Below, piece by piece: positions 18,467 through 27,065 of a stretch of DNA of 64,000 nucleotides. Both the position numbers and the translations under genes were made by a program. How positions within the stretch are numbered: the stretch's first letter is position 1; each line of letters starts with the position of its first letter. The DNA comes from Methylosinus sp. C49 (GTDB lineage Bacteria > Pseudomonadota > Alphaproteobacteria > Rhizobiales > Beijerinckiaceae), in NCBI RefSeq assembly GCF_009936375.1, contig NZ_AP022332.1, positions 1,178,001 to 1,242,000 of the forward strand. Reading direction: 5' to 3'. The notes under the pieces were generated by a model that saw only the letters and a list, made by a program, of their open reading frames with translations, had not been told where the DNA came from and searched no databases.

Positions 18467-18492
18467 CGCGAACGGGGTTCTCCCCGTTCGCG
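18467..18492 (+). other. Intercistronic hairpin nifD-nifK
   Basis: Perfect 11-bp stem CGCGAACGGGG / CCCCGTTCGCG with a TTCT tetraloop, flanked by further CTCTC/GAGAG pairing. A second hairpin ACCGAGGC/GCCTCGGT follows at 18501-18525. No T tract. Confidence 0.7.
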
Positions 18493-18565
18493 TTCGAGAG
18501 ACCGAGGCCGGGTCGCCGCCTCGGTCCGAGAGGGCGGGCGCTCGCGGACAACGAGGGGAATCGAC

Positions 18566-20125
18566 ATGCCACAGAATGCAGATAACGTCCTCGACCATTT
18601 CAACCTATTCCGCCAGCCGGAATATCTCGAGATGTTCGAGAAGAAGAAGAAAGAGTTCGAGAATCATCACCCCGACGCCGAAGTCGAGCGCGTTCGCGAG
18701 TGGGCCAAGACAAAAGAGTATCAGGAAAAGAACTTCGCTCGTGAAGCTCTGACCGTCAATCCGGCCAAGGCCTGCCAGCCGCTCGGCGCGGTGTTCGCCT
18801 CGCTCGGCTTCGAGCAGACGATTCCGTTCGTCCATGGCTCGCAGGGCTGCGTGGCCTATTATCGTTCGCACTTCTCGCGTCACTTCAAGGAGCCGACCTC
18901 TTGCGTCTCCTCCTCGATGACCGAGGACGCGGCGGTGTTCGGCGGCCTCAACAACATGATCGACGGCCTCGCCAACACCTATAATATGTACAAGCCGAAG
19001 ATGATCTCCGTCTCCACGACGTGCATGGCGGAAGTCATCGGCGACGACCTCAACGCCTTCATCAAGACCTCGAAGGAAAAGGGCTCGGTCCCGGCCGATT
19101 ACGACGTTCCGTTCGCTCACACCCCGGCCTTCGTCGGCAGCCATGTCACCGGCTACGACAATGTGATGAAGGGCATTGTCGAGCATTTCTGGAACGGCAA
19201 GGCCGGCACGGCTCCCAAACTCGAGCGCGTTCCGAACAATTCGATCAACTTCATCGGCGGCTTCGACGGCTATGTGGTCGGCAACATCCGCGAAGTGAAG
19301 CGCATGTTCGACTCCATGGGCGTCGAATACACGATCTTCGGCGATCCGAGCGACGTGTGGGATACGCCCACCGACGGTGAGTTCCGCATGTATGACGGCG
19401 GAACGAAGCTCGAGGACGCGGCCAACGCGATCAATGCGAAGGCGACCTTCTCGATGCAGCATTTCTCCACGGAGAAGACGCTGCCGCTGATCGCCGCGAG
19501 CGGCCAGGAGACCTATTCTTTCCATCATCCGATCGGCGTTCGCGCGACCGACGAGTTCCTGATGAAGGTCTCGGAAGTCACCGGCAAGCCGATCTCCAAG
19601 GAGCTGACGCGCGAGCGCGGCCGCCTCGTCGACGCCATCGCCGACTCTTCCGCGCATCTGCACGGCAAGCGTTTCGCGATCTACGGCGACCCGGACCTCT
19701 GCTACGGCCTCTCCGCCTTCCTGATGGAGCTGGGCGCCGAGCCGATCACCGTGCTCGCCAGCAACGGCGGCAAGGTTTGGGAAGAGAAGATGAACGAGCT
19801 GTTCGCCAGCTCGCCGTTCGGCAAGAACTGCACTGCCTATCCTGGTAAGGACCTCTGGCATATGCGTTCGCTGCTGTTCACGGAGCCGGTCGACTTCCTG
19901 ATCGGCAACACCTACGGCAAGTATCTCGAGCGCGACACCGGCACGCCGCTGATCCGCATCGGCTTCCCGGTTTTCGATCGCCACCACTATCACCGCTATC
20001 CGGTGTGGGGTTATCAGGGCGGCCTGAACGTTCTGGTGTGGCTGCTCGACAAGGTCTTCGACGAGATCGATCGCAACACCAACGTCGTCGCGAAGTCGGA
20101 CTACAGCTTCGACATTATTCGCTGA
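18566..20125 (+). CDS. nifK: Nitrogenase MoFe protein beta subunit NifK
   Basis: A 519-residue beta subunit. P-cluster ligands C70 (KACQPLGA), C95 ([14 protein letters not shown]) and C153 ([13 protein letters not shown]) fall at the same residue numbers as in Azotobacter NifK. ATG 18566 follows ACGAGGGGAATCGAC; a longer in-frame reading exists upstream but is non-conserved. Pairs with NifD; followed by a strong hairpin before nifE. Confidence 0.99.
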   Translation: MPQNADNVLDHFNLFRQPEYLEMFEKKKKEFENHHPDAEVERVREWAKTKEYQEKNFAREALTVNPAKACQPLGAVFASLGFEQTIPFVHGSQGCVAYYRSHFSRHFKEPTSCVSSSMTEDAAVFGGLNNMIDGLANTYNMYKPKMISVSTTCMAEVIGDDLNAFIKTSKEKGSVPADYDVPFAHTPAFVGSHVTGYDNVMKGIVEHFWNGKAGTAPKLERVPNNSINFIGGFDGYVVGNIREVKRMFDSMGVEYTIFGDPSDVWDTPTDGEFRMYDGGTKLEDAANAINAKATFSMQHFSTEKTLPLIAASGQETYSFHHPIGVRATDEFLMKVSEVTGKPISKELTRERGRLVDAIADSSAHLHGKRFAIYGDPDLCYGLSAFLMELGAEPITVLASNGGKVWEEKMNELFASSPFGKNCTAYPGKDLWHMRSLLFTEPVDFLIGNTYGKYLERDTGTPLIRIGFPVFDRHHYHRYPVWGYQGGLNVLVWLLDKVFDEIDRNTNVVAKSDYSFDIIR

Positions 20126-20136
20126 CGTTCACGAGC

Positions 20137-20166
20137 TTCCGCCGGGTCGGGGTCGACCCGGCGGAA
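20137..20166 (+). other. Intercistronic hairpin nifK-nifE
   Basis: Perfect 13-bp stem TTCCGCCGGGTCG / CGACCCGGCGGAA with a GGGT loop, 12 bp after the nifK stop; no T tract. Likely attenuates or protects, lowering nifEN relative to nifHDK. Confidence 0.72.
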
Positions 20167-20254
20167 CAACAAGAGCCTGATCCGTCGGGTCGATCGCCGC
20201 GCCAGCGCAATGAGTGCGCCGAGTGGGAGGCGATGGCCGTTGCAGGAGGCGCGG

Positions 20255-21925
20255 ATGAGCACGCTGGCCGCAAAAGTCCAAGAAGTTTTCAACGAGCCCG
20301 GTTGCGACAAGAACAAGGGCAAATCCGAGAAAGAGCGAAAAAAGGGCTGCACGAAGCAACTGGCGCCAGGCGCCGCAGCCGGTGGATGCGCTTTCGACGG
20401 CGCCAAGATCGCTCTTCAGCCCATTACCGACGTCGCCCATCTCGTTCATGGTCCCATAGCCTGCGAAGGCAATTCATGGGACAATCGTGGAGCCAAGACA
20501 TCGGGCTCCAGCCTCTACCGCACTGGCTTTACAACGGATATCGGCGAGACCGACGTCGTGTTCGGCGGTGAGAAGCGCCTCTACAAATCGATCAAAGAGA
20601 TCATCGACAAATATGATCCGCCGGCGGTCTTCGTCTATCAGACCTGCGTTCCGGCGATGATCGGCGACGATATCGATGCCGTCTGCAAGGCCGCTGCAAA
20701 AAAATTCAACAAGCCGGTCATTCCCGTGAACTCGCCCGGCTTCGTCGGGCCGAAGAATCTCGGCAATAAGCTCGCGGGCGAGGCTATTCTCGAGCATGTG
20801 ATCGGGACGCAGGAGCCGGAGTATACAACTCCCTACGACATCAACATCATCGGCGAATATAATCTCGCCGGCGAGCTGTGGCAGGTGAAGCCGCTGCTGG
20901 ACGAACTCGGCATTCGCATCCTGTCCTGCATTTCCGGCGACGGCAAATATAATGAGGTCGCCTATTCCCATCGTGCAAAAGCGTCGATGATGGTGTGCTC
21001 CAAAGCCATGATCAATGTCGCGCGCAAGATGGAAGAGCGCTACGACATTCCCTTCTTCGAAGGGTCGTTCTACGGCATCGGCGATATGAGCGACTCGCTT
21101 CGCGAGATTGCGCGCCTGCTCGTCGAGCGTGGCGCTCCGGCCGAGCTGAAGGATCGCACCGACGCACTCATCGAGCGCGAGGAGGCGCGCGCCTGGGCGC
21201 GCATCGCTCCCTATAAGGAGCGCCTCACGGGCAAGAAGGTTCTGCTCATCACGGGCGGCGTCAAATCCTGGTCCGTCGTCGCCGCTTTGCAGGAAGCCGG
21301 CATGGAGCTCGTCGGCACCAGCGTCAAGAAGTCCACCAAGGAGGACAAGGAGCGCATCAAGGAGCTGATGGGTCAGGACGCCCATATGATCGACGATATG
21401 ACGCCGCGCGAAATGTATAAAATGCTCAAAGACGCGCAGGCGGATATCATGTTGTCGGGGGGGCGCTCGCAGTTCATCGCGCTCAAGGCGAAGATGCCCT
21501 GGCTCGATATCAATCAAGAGCGTCATCACGCCTATGCCGGCTATGAGGGAATGGTCGAGCTCGTTCACGAGATCGATAAAGCGCTCTTCAATCCGGTTTG
21601 GGAGCAGGTTCGTCGGCCGCCACCGTGGCAGGAAAAAACCTGGGAAGAGCGCGCGAATGAGGCGATTGCAGCCGAGGCGGCCGAGCTCGCGGCCGATCCA
21701 ATAAAGGCGGAGCAGGTTCGTCGCGAGAAACGCGTCTGCAAATGCCACAATGTGAATGTCGGGGCGCTCGAAGATGCGATCGCATCGGGTTCGTTGACCA
21801 CAGTCGACGCGCTGGCGGAGGCGACGCACGCAGGCACGGGTTGCGGCGGATGCCGCGACACGATGGAACAGATGATCGAGGCAGCCAACGCCGGTGGCGC
21901 GGTTCCTGCATCGAAAGCGGCGTGA
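20255..21925 (+). CDS. nifE: FeMo-co scaffold NifE with C-terminal NifU-like [2Fe-2S] domain
   Basis: A 556-residue protein, about 80 longer than common NifE. Residues 1-470 are the NifE scaffold subunit that with NifN converts NifB-co to FeMo-co precursor; cysteines occur at C32 (GCTKQ), C45 (GGCAFDGA), in HGPIACEGNSW and in YQTCVPAMIGDDI. The extra C-terminus (494-556) carries C495-X-C497-X32-C530-X2-C533. This is the BFD/NifU-central [2Fe-2S] pattern, with the same X32 spacing as NifU here (C139 to C172). The start follows GCAGGAGGCGCGG. A redox or Fe-S donating role for the added domain is inferred. Confidence 0.97.
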   Translation: MSTLAAKVQEVFNEPGCDKNKGKSEKERKKGCTKQLAPGAAAGGCAFDGAKIALQPITDVAHLVHGPIACEGNSWDNRGAKTSGSSLYRTGFTTDIGETDVVFGGEKRLYKSIKEIIDKYDPPAVFVYQTCVPAMIGDDIDAVCKAAAKKFNKPVIPVNSPGFVGPKNLGNKLAGEAILEHVIGTQEPEYTTPYDINIIGEYNLAGELWQVKPLLDELGIRILSCISGDGKYNEVAYSHRAKASMMVCSKAMINVARKMEERYDIPFFEGSFYGIGDMSDSLREIARLLVERGAPAELKDRTDALIEREEARAWARIAPYKERLTGKKVLLITGGVKSWSVVAALQEAGMELVGTSVKKSTKEDKERIKELMGQDAHMIDDMTPREMYKMLKDAQADIMLSGGRSQFIALKAKMPWLDINQERHHAYAGYEGMVELVHEIDKALFNPVWEQVRRPPPWQEKTWEERANEAIAAEAAELAADPIKAEQVRREKRVCKCHNVNVGALEDAIASGSLTTVDALAEATHAGTGCGGCRDTMEQMIEAANAGGAVPASKAA

Positions 21926-21934
21926 GGCGCTCCG

Positions 21935-23332
21935 ATGGCTAGAGTCGAAGTTTCCAAAAAGGCTTGTGCGGTCAATCCGCTGAAGATGAGCCAGCCGATC
22001 GGCGGCGCGCTCGCCTTCATGGGCGTCCAGGGGTGCATGCCGCTGCTGCATGGTTCACAGGGATGCACATCTTTTGGGCTGGTGCTGTTTGTTCGACATT
22101 TTCGCGAAGCCATCCCACTGCAGACGACGGCGATGAGCGAAGTCGCCACTGTGCTGGGCGGTTTGGAGAATGTCGAGGAGGCGGTCGTCAATATCGCGAA
22201 ACGCGCCAAGCCCGAGATCATCGGCATTTGCTCGACCGGCGTGACCGAGACCAAAGGCGATGACGTCGACGGATATATTCAGCTCATTCGTCAGCGTCAT
22301 CCAGAGCTCGATCATATGGGCATCGTCTATGTGTCGACTCCCGACTTCAAGGACGCGTTTCAGGACGGTTGGGGCAAGACCGTCGCCAAGCTGATCGAGG
22401 CTTTCGTGCCGGCGAATGAAACTCCGGCTCAGCGCGCACCGCAGAGGGTGAATGTGTTGCCGGGCTGCCATCTGACGCCTGGCGATATCGACGAGCTACG
22501 CGACATTATCGAGAGCTTCGGGCTCGAGCCGACCTTCTTGCCCGATCTCTCCGGTTCGCTGGACGGGCATCTGCCCGAGGACTTCACGCCGACAACTCTC
22601 GGTGGCACGTCCCGCGAAGCTATGGCGCAAATGGGTTCCGCCGCTTGGACGATCGCGGTGGGAGAACAGATGCGCTTGGCGGCGACGACATTGGAGCGGC
22701 GCGCTGGGGTGCCCTTCGTTCTCTTCGATCGCCTCACTGGGCTCGCGCCCAATGATGAGCTTATCGAGTTTCTCTCTCGTATCAGCGGCCGTCCTGTGCC
22801 ACTGAAGTTCAAGCGGCAGAGAGGACAGCTCGTCGACGCAATGCTCGACGGACATTTCCATTTCGGCGCCAAGAAGGTGACCATCGGCGCCGAGCCGGAT
22901 CTGCTGTTCGCGATCGGCTCATGGCTGATCGAGATGGGTGCGGACGTTACGGCCGCGGTGACGACGACGCATTCGGCGGTGCTGGAAAAGCTGGCGATCG
23001 AAGAGGTTCTGATCGGCGATCTCGAAGATTTGGAAAATCGTTCGAAGGGCGCCGATCTGATAATGACCCATTCGCATGGGCGTCAGGCGTCAGAGCGTCT
23101 CGGCGTGCCGCTCTTCCGGCTCGGCCTGCCGACTTTCGATCGCCTCGGCGCCGGTCACGAGCTGACGGTCGGCTACAGAGGCACTCGGACTCTGATCTTC
23201 AATATCGGCAATATGTTCATTTCGCAGGCGCATGAGCCGGGTCCCGACACCTGGCGCCGCGAGGATGAGAATGTCACGCATTTCGGGGGGGAGCCGGCCC
23301 CCGAGCTGGTCCAACTTACCGCGATGGCCTGA
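21935..23332 (+). CDS. nifN: FeMo-co scaffold NifN
   Basis: A 465-residue partner of NifE (NifK-like fold). It starts MARVEVSKKACAVNPLKMSQP with C11, then the blocks GVQGCMPLLHGSQGC (C34, C44) and ICSTGVTETKGDDV. The NifEN heterotetramer matures NifB-co by adding Mo and homocitrate. Nine bases after the nifE stop and 15 bp before nifX, so tightly co-transcribed. Confidence 0.97.
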   Translation: MARVEVSKKACAVNPLKMSQPIGGALAFMGVQGCMPLLHGSQGCTSFGLVLFVRHFREAIPLQTTAMSEVATVLGGLENVEEAVVNIAKRAKPEIIGICSTGVTETKGDDVDGYIQLIRQRHPELDHMGIVYVSTPDFKDAFQDGWGKTVAKLIEAFVPANETPAQRAPQRVNVLPGCHLTPGDIDELRDIIESFGLEPTFLPDLSGSLDGHLPEDFTPTTLGGTSREAMAQMGSAAWTIAVGEQMRLAATTLERRAGVPFVLFDRLTGLAPNDELIEFLSRISGRPVPLKFKRQRGQLVDAMLDGHFHFGAKKVTIGAEPDLLFAIGSWLIEMGADVTAAVTTTHSAVLEKLAIEEVLIGDLEDLENRSKGADLIMTHSHGRQASERLGVPLFRLGLPTFDRLGAGHELTVGYRGTRTLIFNIGNMFISQAHEPGPDTWRREDENVTHFGGEPAPELVQLTAMA

Positions 23333-23347
23333 CCACGAGGAGGCAGC

Positions 23348-23758
23348 ATGAAAGTCGCATTCGCCACCCAAGACCTCGAACGCGTCGACGCCCATTTCGG
23401 TTGGGCGAAGAATATCGCGATCTACGAGCTGACGGCCGATGGATATAGCCTGGTCGAGACGATCCAGTTCCAGGGCGATCTGCAAGAAGACGGAAACGAA
23501 GACAAGCTTCAGCCGAAGCTCGAGGCGATCAAAGATTGCGCGATTCTCTACATCGCGGCGATCGGCGGCTCCGGCGCTGCACGCGTCGTGGCGTCCGGCA
23601 TCCATCCGATGAAGGTGCCGCAACCCGAGAACATCGTCGATCTCTTGGAGAAGCTGAAAGTTGTCCTGCAGGGCGCGCCGCCGCCGTGGCTGCGCAAGGT
23701 GATCACGAAGGGCCAGGAACGTACCTTCGATTTCGAGGAAGAGGCTGCAAATGGCTGA
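23348..23758 (+). CDS. nifX: FeMo-co carrier NifX
   Basis: A 136-residue protein of the NifX/NifY/NafY dinitrogenase-iron-molybdenum-binding fold: [22 protein letters not shown] at the start and [18 protein letters not shown] in the middle. NifX binds NifB-co and VK-cluster in transit to NifEN. Strong ribosome site GAGGAGGCAGC. It overlaps the DUF269 gene by 8 bp. Confidence 0.95.
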   Translation: MKVAFATQDLERVDAHFGWAKNIAIYELTADGYSLVETIQFQGDLQEDGNEDKLQPKLEAIKDCAILYIAAIGGSGAARVVASGIHPMKVPQPENIVDLLEKLKVVLQGAPPPWLRKVITKGQERTFDFEEEAANG

Positions 23759-24218
23759 GACCGAGACGATTACGGCGACTAATGCCGCTGAGAGCATCTT
23801 CATCAAGGAGCTCATCAAGCAGTGGCGCGCGCAGGACACGCACGGCACCTGGGAAAACAAGAAGGATCTCGATCTCATCAAGCCGTATATCGTCGACAAG
23901 GAAGCGCGTAAGGCGCTCCCGCTGATCGGCGATCCGGATCCCGAGATTCTCTGGCGCGTTGAGCTCTTTTACAATGCGATCGCTCTGTCGATCGAGCGCG
24001 CCACCGGCGTGATGGTTCAGCCGATGATCAAGATGAGCCATGAGGGCTTCGGCCGTCAGGTGCTCATCGCCGGTCGCCTGATCGTGGTCAATAAGCAGCT
24101 GCGCGACGTTCATCGTTTCGGTTTCGACAATCTCGACAAGCTGGCCGAGGAAGGCACCAAGCTGGTCAACGCCGGCGTCGAAATGGTCGAGAAGTTCCCG
24201 GAAGTCGCGCGTTACTGA
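23751..24218 (+). CDS. NifX-associated protein (DUF269)
   Basis: A 155-residue protein with the DUF269 signature: [23 protein letters not shown] and a C-terminal helix [31 protein letters not shown]. It almost always follows nifX in diazotrophs; function is not established. Starts within the nifX end and is followed 19 bp later by the DUF683 gene. Confidence 0.94.
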   Translation: MAETETITATNAAESIFIKELIKQWRAQDTHGTWENKKDLDLIKPYIVDKEARKALPLIGDPDPEILWRVELFYNAIALSIERATGVMVQPMIKMSHEGFGRQVLIAGRLIVVNKQLRDVHRFGFDNLDKLAEEGTKLVNAGVEMVEKFPEVARY

Positions 24219-24237
24219 ACTCGAAGGAGAGTGAAAA

Positions 24238-24438
24238 ATGAGCTCCGTCGACGAGCTGAAGGCCGAGATCAAGAAGCTCTCCGCCAAAGCGACCAATATG
24301 AAGATGAACCTGCACGACCTTTCGGAAGAGTTGCCGATCAATTGGGGCACGATTCTCACTGTCGCGCAGGAGACCTATGAGGCGTATTCGGCTCTCGAGG
24401 CCGCTCGCCAGAAGCTCAAGGAATTGGAGACGGCGTGA
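24238..24438 (+). CDS. DUF683 / CCE_0567-family small helical protein
   Basis: A 66-residue all-helical, coiled-coil-like protein (SSVDELKAEIKKLSAKATNMKMNLHD, LEAARQKLKELETA). The family forms a two-helix metal-binding hairpin and is restricted to nif clusters. Strong ribosome site GAAGGAGAG. Its TGA overlaps the ATG of the ferredoxin gene. Confidence 0.92.
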   Translation: MSSVDELKAEIKKLSAKATNMKMNLHDLSEELPINWGTILTVAQETYEAYSALEAARQKLKELETA

Positions 24439-24755
24439 TGGGGGCGTTCAAGACCAGAGGCGGCGCCGATTGGACGCCGTCCTATCTCACCGACATCAAC
24501 CCCGCGACCTGTATCGGTTGCGGGCGTTGCTTCAAGGTTTGTCCGCAGGACGTGATGGCGCTCTACGGCGTCGACGCGGAGGGGACCATTCTCGGGATCG
24601 TCACCGACGACGACGATGATGATTTCGACGGCGAGCTCAATCGCAAGATCATGAAGGTCGAGCGAGAGCAGGACTGCATCGGCTGCTCGGCATGTTCCAA
24701 GGTCTGTCCGAAGGACTGCCAGACGCACGTCCCTGTGGACGAGCTGGTCGGCTGA
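24438..24755 (+). CDS. fdxB: nif-specific ferredoxin III (FdxB), 2[4Fe-4S]
   Basis: A 105-residue ferredoxin with two clusters: C25-X2-C28-X2-C31-X3-C35 and C80-X2-C83-X2-C86-X3-C90, separated by a long acidic insert (Asp run near 57-62), as in FdxB. ATG 24438 overlaps the previous stop (ATGA-type); a GTG three bases upstream is also possible. Likely electron donor to NifEN/NifH maturation; precise role unproven. Confidence 0.93.
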   Translation: MGAFKTRGGADWTPSYLTDINPATCIGCGRCFKVCPQDVMALYGVDAEGTILGIVTDDDDDDFDGELNRKIMKVEREQDCIGCSACSKVCPKDCQTHVPVDELVG

Positions 24756-24759
24756 TCCG

Positions 24760-25437
24760 ATGGCCTTTCTCTCCGAGGATCGTCGAGCGGAGAGCGGGCT
24801 TCCGCAGCCCGACCGGGATGTGACGGATATTTACGTGCGCTTGCGGTCGCGTCCGAGCGATTTCGGACGCGACGACCCTTTTACTGCGCATATGTTCTGC
24901 TGCGTGCTGGCTCTCGGTCTGAGCGAGGCGGCAGGGCGGCCCGGTTGGCTCGCTCAGTCGCTTGCGCTCGGGCGCGAGGATTTGACCCGTCTGATCGAGC
25001 GATGGGCGCCCGAGGCGCTTTCCCTGCTCGATCTCGCGTCAGAGCCCGAGGCGATCGAGCTGGACGATGAAGAAGATCAAATTCGAGAATTATTGTTGAG
25101 GTTTCGCGGTGACTCGTCGGACGAGTCCGCTTGGCTGGCCGCTATCCTCGCCAAGCGCGCTATGGCGCCCCGGCATTTGTGGCAGGATCTGGGGCTCGCC
25201 AAAAGAGACGAGCTGGGCCGTCTGATGCAGGCACGCTTTCCGAGCCTCGCAGCGCGCAACGTCAATCATATGAAATGGAAAAAGTTCCTTTATCGCTCCT
25301 TGTGCGAGATGGAAGGCTTCGTCCTTTGCGCGGCGCCGACATGCCGGGAGTGCAGCGACTTCCACGACTGTTTCGGCGACGAGAGCGGCGAGAGCGCTTT
25401 GGCCCGCCTGTCTCATGGCAAGCCCTCGAATTCCTGA
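24760..25437 (+). CDS. nifQ: Molybdenum donor NifQ
   Basis: A 225-residue protein with the NifQ C-terminal motif C190-X4-C195-X2-C198-X5-C204, which holds the Mo-Fe-S cluster that delivers molybdenum to NifEN/NifH. The conserved MKWKKFLYRSLCEMEGF precedes it. Four bases after fdxB; last gene of the nifH transcript before the new promoter at 25604. Confidence 0.94.
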   Translation: MAFLSEDRRAESGLPQPDRDVTDIYVRLRSRPSDFGRDDPFTAHMFCCVLALGLSEAAGRPGWLAQSLALGREDLTRLIERWAPEALSLLDLASEPEAIELDDEEDQIRELLLRFRGDSSDESAWLAAILAKRAMAPRHLWQDLGLAKRDELGRLMQARFPSLAARNVNHMKWKKFLYRSLCEMEGFVLCAAPTCRECSDFHDCFGDESGESALARLSHGKPSNS

Positions 25438-25525
25438 ACGATCTCGAGCTTTGGCGCCGTTTTTCAGCGCGAAACGCCGCTGAAATCGCGGAATTTCGTG
25501 CATTTCGAAGGACAATCGCCATCCG

Positions 25526-25541
25526 TGTCGGAACTCGGACA
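25526..25541. promoter_or_regulatory. NifA upstream activator sequence (iscA-nifU)
   Basis: Perfect TGT-N10-ACA, 62 bp before the -24 element at 25604. Confidence 0.87.
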
Positions 25542-25603
25542 ATGTGGGAATGCAAACAGCCGCGAGCCGTGAGAATCGGCTGATTCACGATGGTAAACTC
25601 GTG

Positions 25604-25618
25604 TGGCATAGCGGTTGC
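25604..25618 (+). promoter_or_regulatory. Sigma54 promoter of the iscA-nifUSV-fix operon
   Basis: TGGCAT-AGCGG-TTGC with GG-N10-GC spacing; TSS predicted near 25630, 30 nt before the IscA start. Confidence 0.9.
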
Positions 25619-25659
25619 TTCCTCTGTGACGGATAGTTTTCCGGGAAGAGGTTAAGCAA

Positions 25660-25980
25660 ATGATCGAACTCACAGACAACGCGCTGAACGCGGTGCGTTC
25701 GGCAATTTCGGGCGCCGGGCAGGAAGTCGAGGGGCTGCGCATCATGGTCGAGGCCGGCGGCTGCGCGGGCTTCCAGTATACGATGGGCCTCGTCAATGAG
25801 AGCAATCCGGCTGACCATGTCTTCGAGCGTGACGGTGTGAAGGTTTTCGTGGAGGAGGGCTCGCTCGCCTACCTCGACGGCACGCGCGTCGATTTCGTCA
25901 GCGGTCTCGAGGGCGCGGGTTTCACCTTCGACAACCCCCAGGCCAAATCCAGCTGTTCCTGCGGCAAGTCGTTCGGTTGA
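25660..25980 (+). CDS. A-type Fe-S carrier IscA-nif (HesB family)
   Basis: A 106-residue HesB/IscA protein. Cluster ligands C35 (GGCAGFQ) and C99/C101 (SSCSCGKS). It is the standard IscA-nif found immediately upstream of nifU, where it acts as Fe-S carrier for nitrogenase maturation. Ribosome site GGGAAGAGG. First gene of the third nif operon. Confidence 0.93.
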   Translation: MIELTDNALNAVRSAISGAGQEVEGLRIMVEAGGCAGFQYTMGLVNESNPADHVFERDGVKVFVEEGSLAYLDGTRVDFVSGLEGAGFTFDNPQAKSSCSCGKSFG

Positions 25981-26002
25981 TCGTCTTACGGGGAGAGCGG
26001 CG

Positions 26003-27055
26003 ATGTGGGAATATTCCGACAAGGTCCAGGAGCATTTCTTCAACCCGAAGAACGCTGGCGTTCTCGACGGTGCCAATGCGGTCGGCCAGGTCGGCGCTCT
26101 TTCCTGCGGTGATGCGCTCAAGCTGATGCTCCATATCGACCCTGTGACGGAGATCGTTCTCGAAGCCAAGTTCCAGACCTATGGTTGCGGCTCTTCGATC
26201 GCATCCTCGTCGGCTCTGACCGAGCTCGTCATCGGCAAGACGCTCGAGCAGGCGCGGGCGCTCACCAATCGCGACATTGCGGATTTTCTCGGCGGGCTTC
26301 CGCCGGAGAAAATGCATTGCGCGGTGATGGGGCATGAGGCGCTTCAGGCGGCGATCGCGGATTTTCGCGGCGAGGTCTGGCGGTCGGAGCACGAGGAGGC
26401 GGCGCTCGTTTGCAAATGTCACGGCGTCGATGCGAGGGTGATCGAGCGCGCGATCCGAGACAATGCTCTGTCGACGGTCGAGCAGGTCGGCGCCTTCACC
26501 ATGGCGGGCACGGGCTGCACGACCTGCTATGAGCAGATCGAGGATATTTTGCTGCGGGTGGCGACCGAGGCCGCGGCCGCGTCTGCTGCTGCGGCGGCTG
26601 CGCATGCGACCGAAGTCGCACGTCCAGAGACAGTGGCGGCCGCTCCCGCTGCGGCTCCGGTCGCGCCTCGGCCGGGCTCGCTCAATCTTTTCAGCGCCGC
26701 CGTGCGGGCCGCGTCGTCCGCGCCGGCTCCTGCGAAGGCGATCGTGCGGCCCGCCACGGAATCTTCGCCGCTCTCCCCCGCGTCGCCGCTTCCGCCGCCT
26801 TCGGCCGGGATGACGAATTTGAAGAAGATTCGTCTGATCGAGGAGACGATCGAAGACCTCCGCGTCTATCTGCGCAAGGACGGCGGCGACTGTGAGCTCA
26901 TCGACGTCGACGGCTCCAATGTGCTGGTCAGTCTCACTGGCGCATGTGTCGGCTGTCAAATGGCGAGCGTCACTGTGTCGGGAATACAGGAACGGCTCAT
27001 GGCCAAATTGGGCGTGCCGATTCGCGTGATCCCGGTCGGTCGCAACGCTCATTGA
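26003..27055 (+). CDS. nifU: Fe-S cluster scaffold NifU
   Basis: A 350-residue three-domain NifU. The N-terminal IscU domain has C35, D37, C62 and C106. The central [2Fe-2S] domain has C137-X-C139-X32-C172-X2-C175. The C-terminal Nfu domain has C315-X2-C318 (ACVGCQM). Between the last two lies an 85-residue Ala/Pro-rich linker (186-270), longer than usual. Assembles [4Fe-4S] clusters, with sulfur from NifS, for NifH and NifB. Ten bases before nifS. Confidence 0.97.
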   Translation: MWEYSDKVQEHFFNPKNAGVLDGANAVGQVGALSCGDALKLMLHIDPVTEIVLEAKFQTYGCGSSIASSSALTELVIGKTLEQARALTNRDIADFLGGLPPEKMHCAVMGHEALQAAIADFRGEVWRSEHEEAALVCKCHGVDARVIERAIRDNALSTVEQVGAFTMAGTGCTTCYEQIEDILLRVATEAAAASAAAAAAHATEVARPETVAAAPAAAPVAPRPGSLNLFSAAVRAASSAPAPAKAIVRPATESSPLSPASPLPPPSAGMTNLKKIRLIEETIEDLRVYLRKDGGDCELIDVDGSNVLVSLTGACVGCQMASVTVSGIQERLMAKLGVPIRVIPVGRNAH

Positions 27056-27065
27056 GGAGTGCGTC

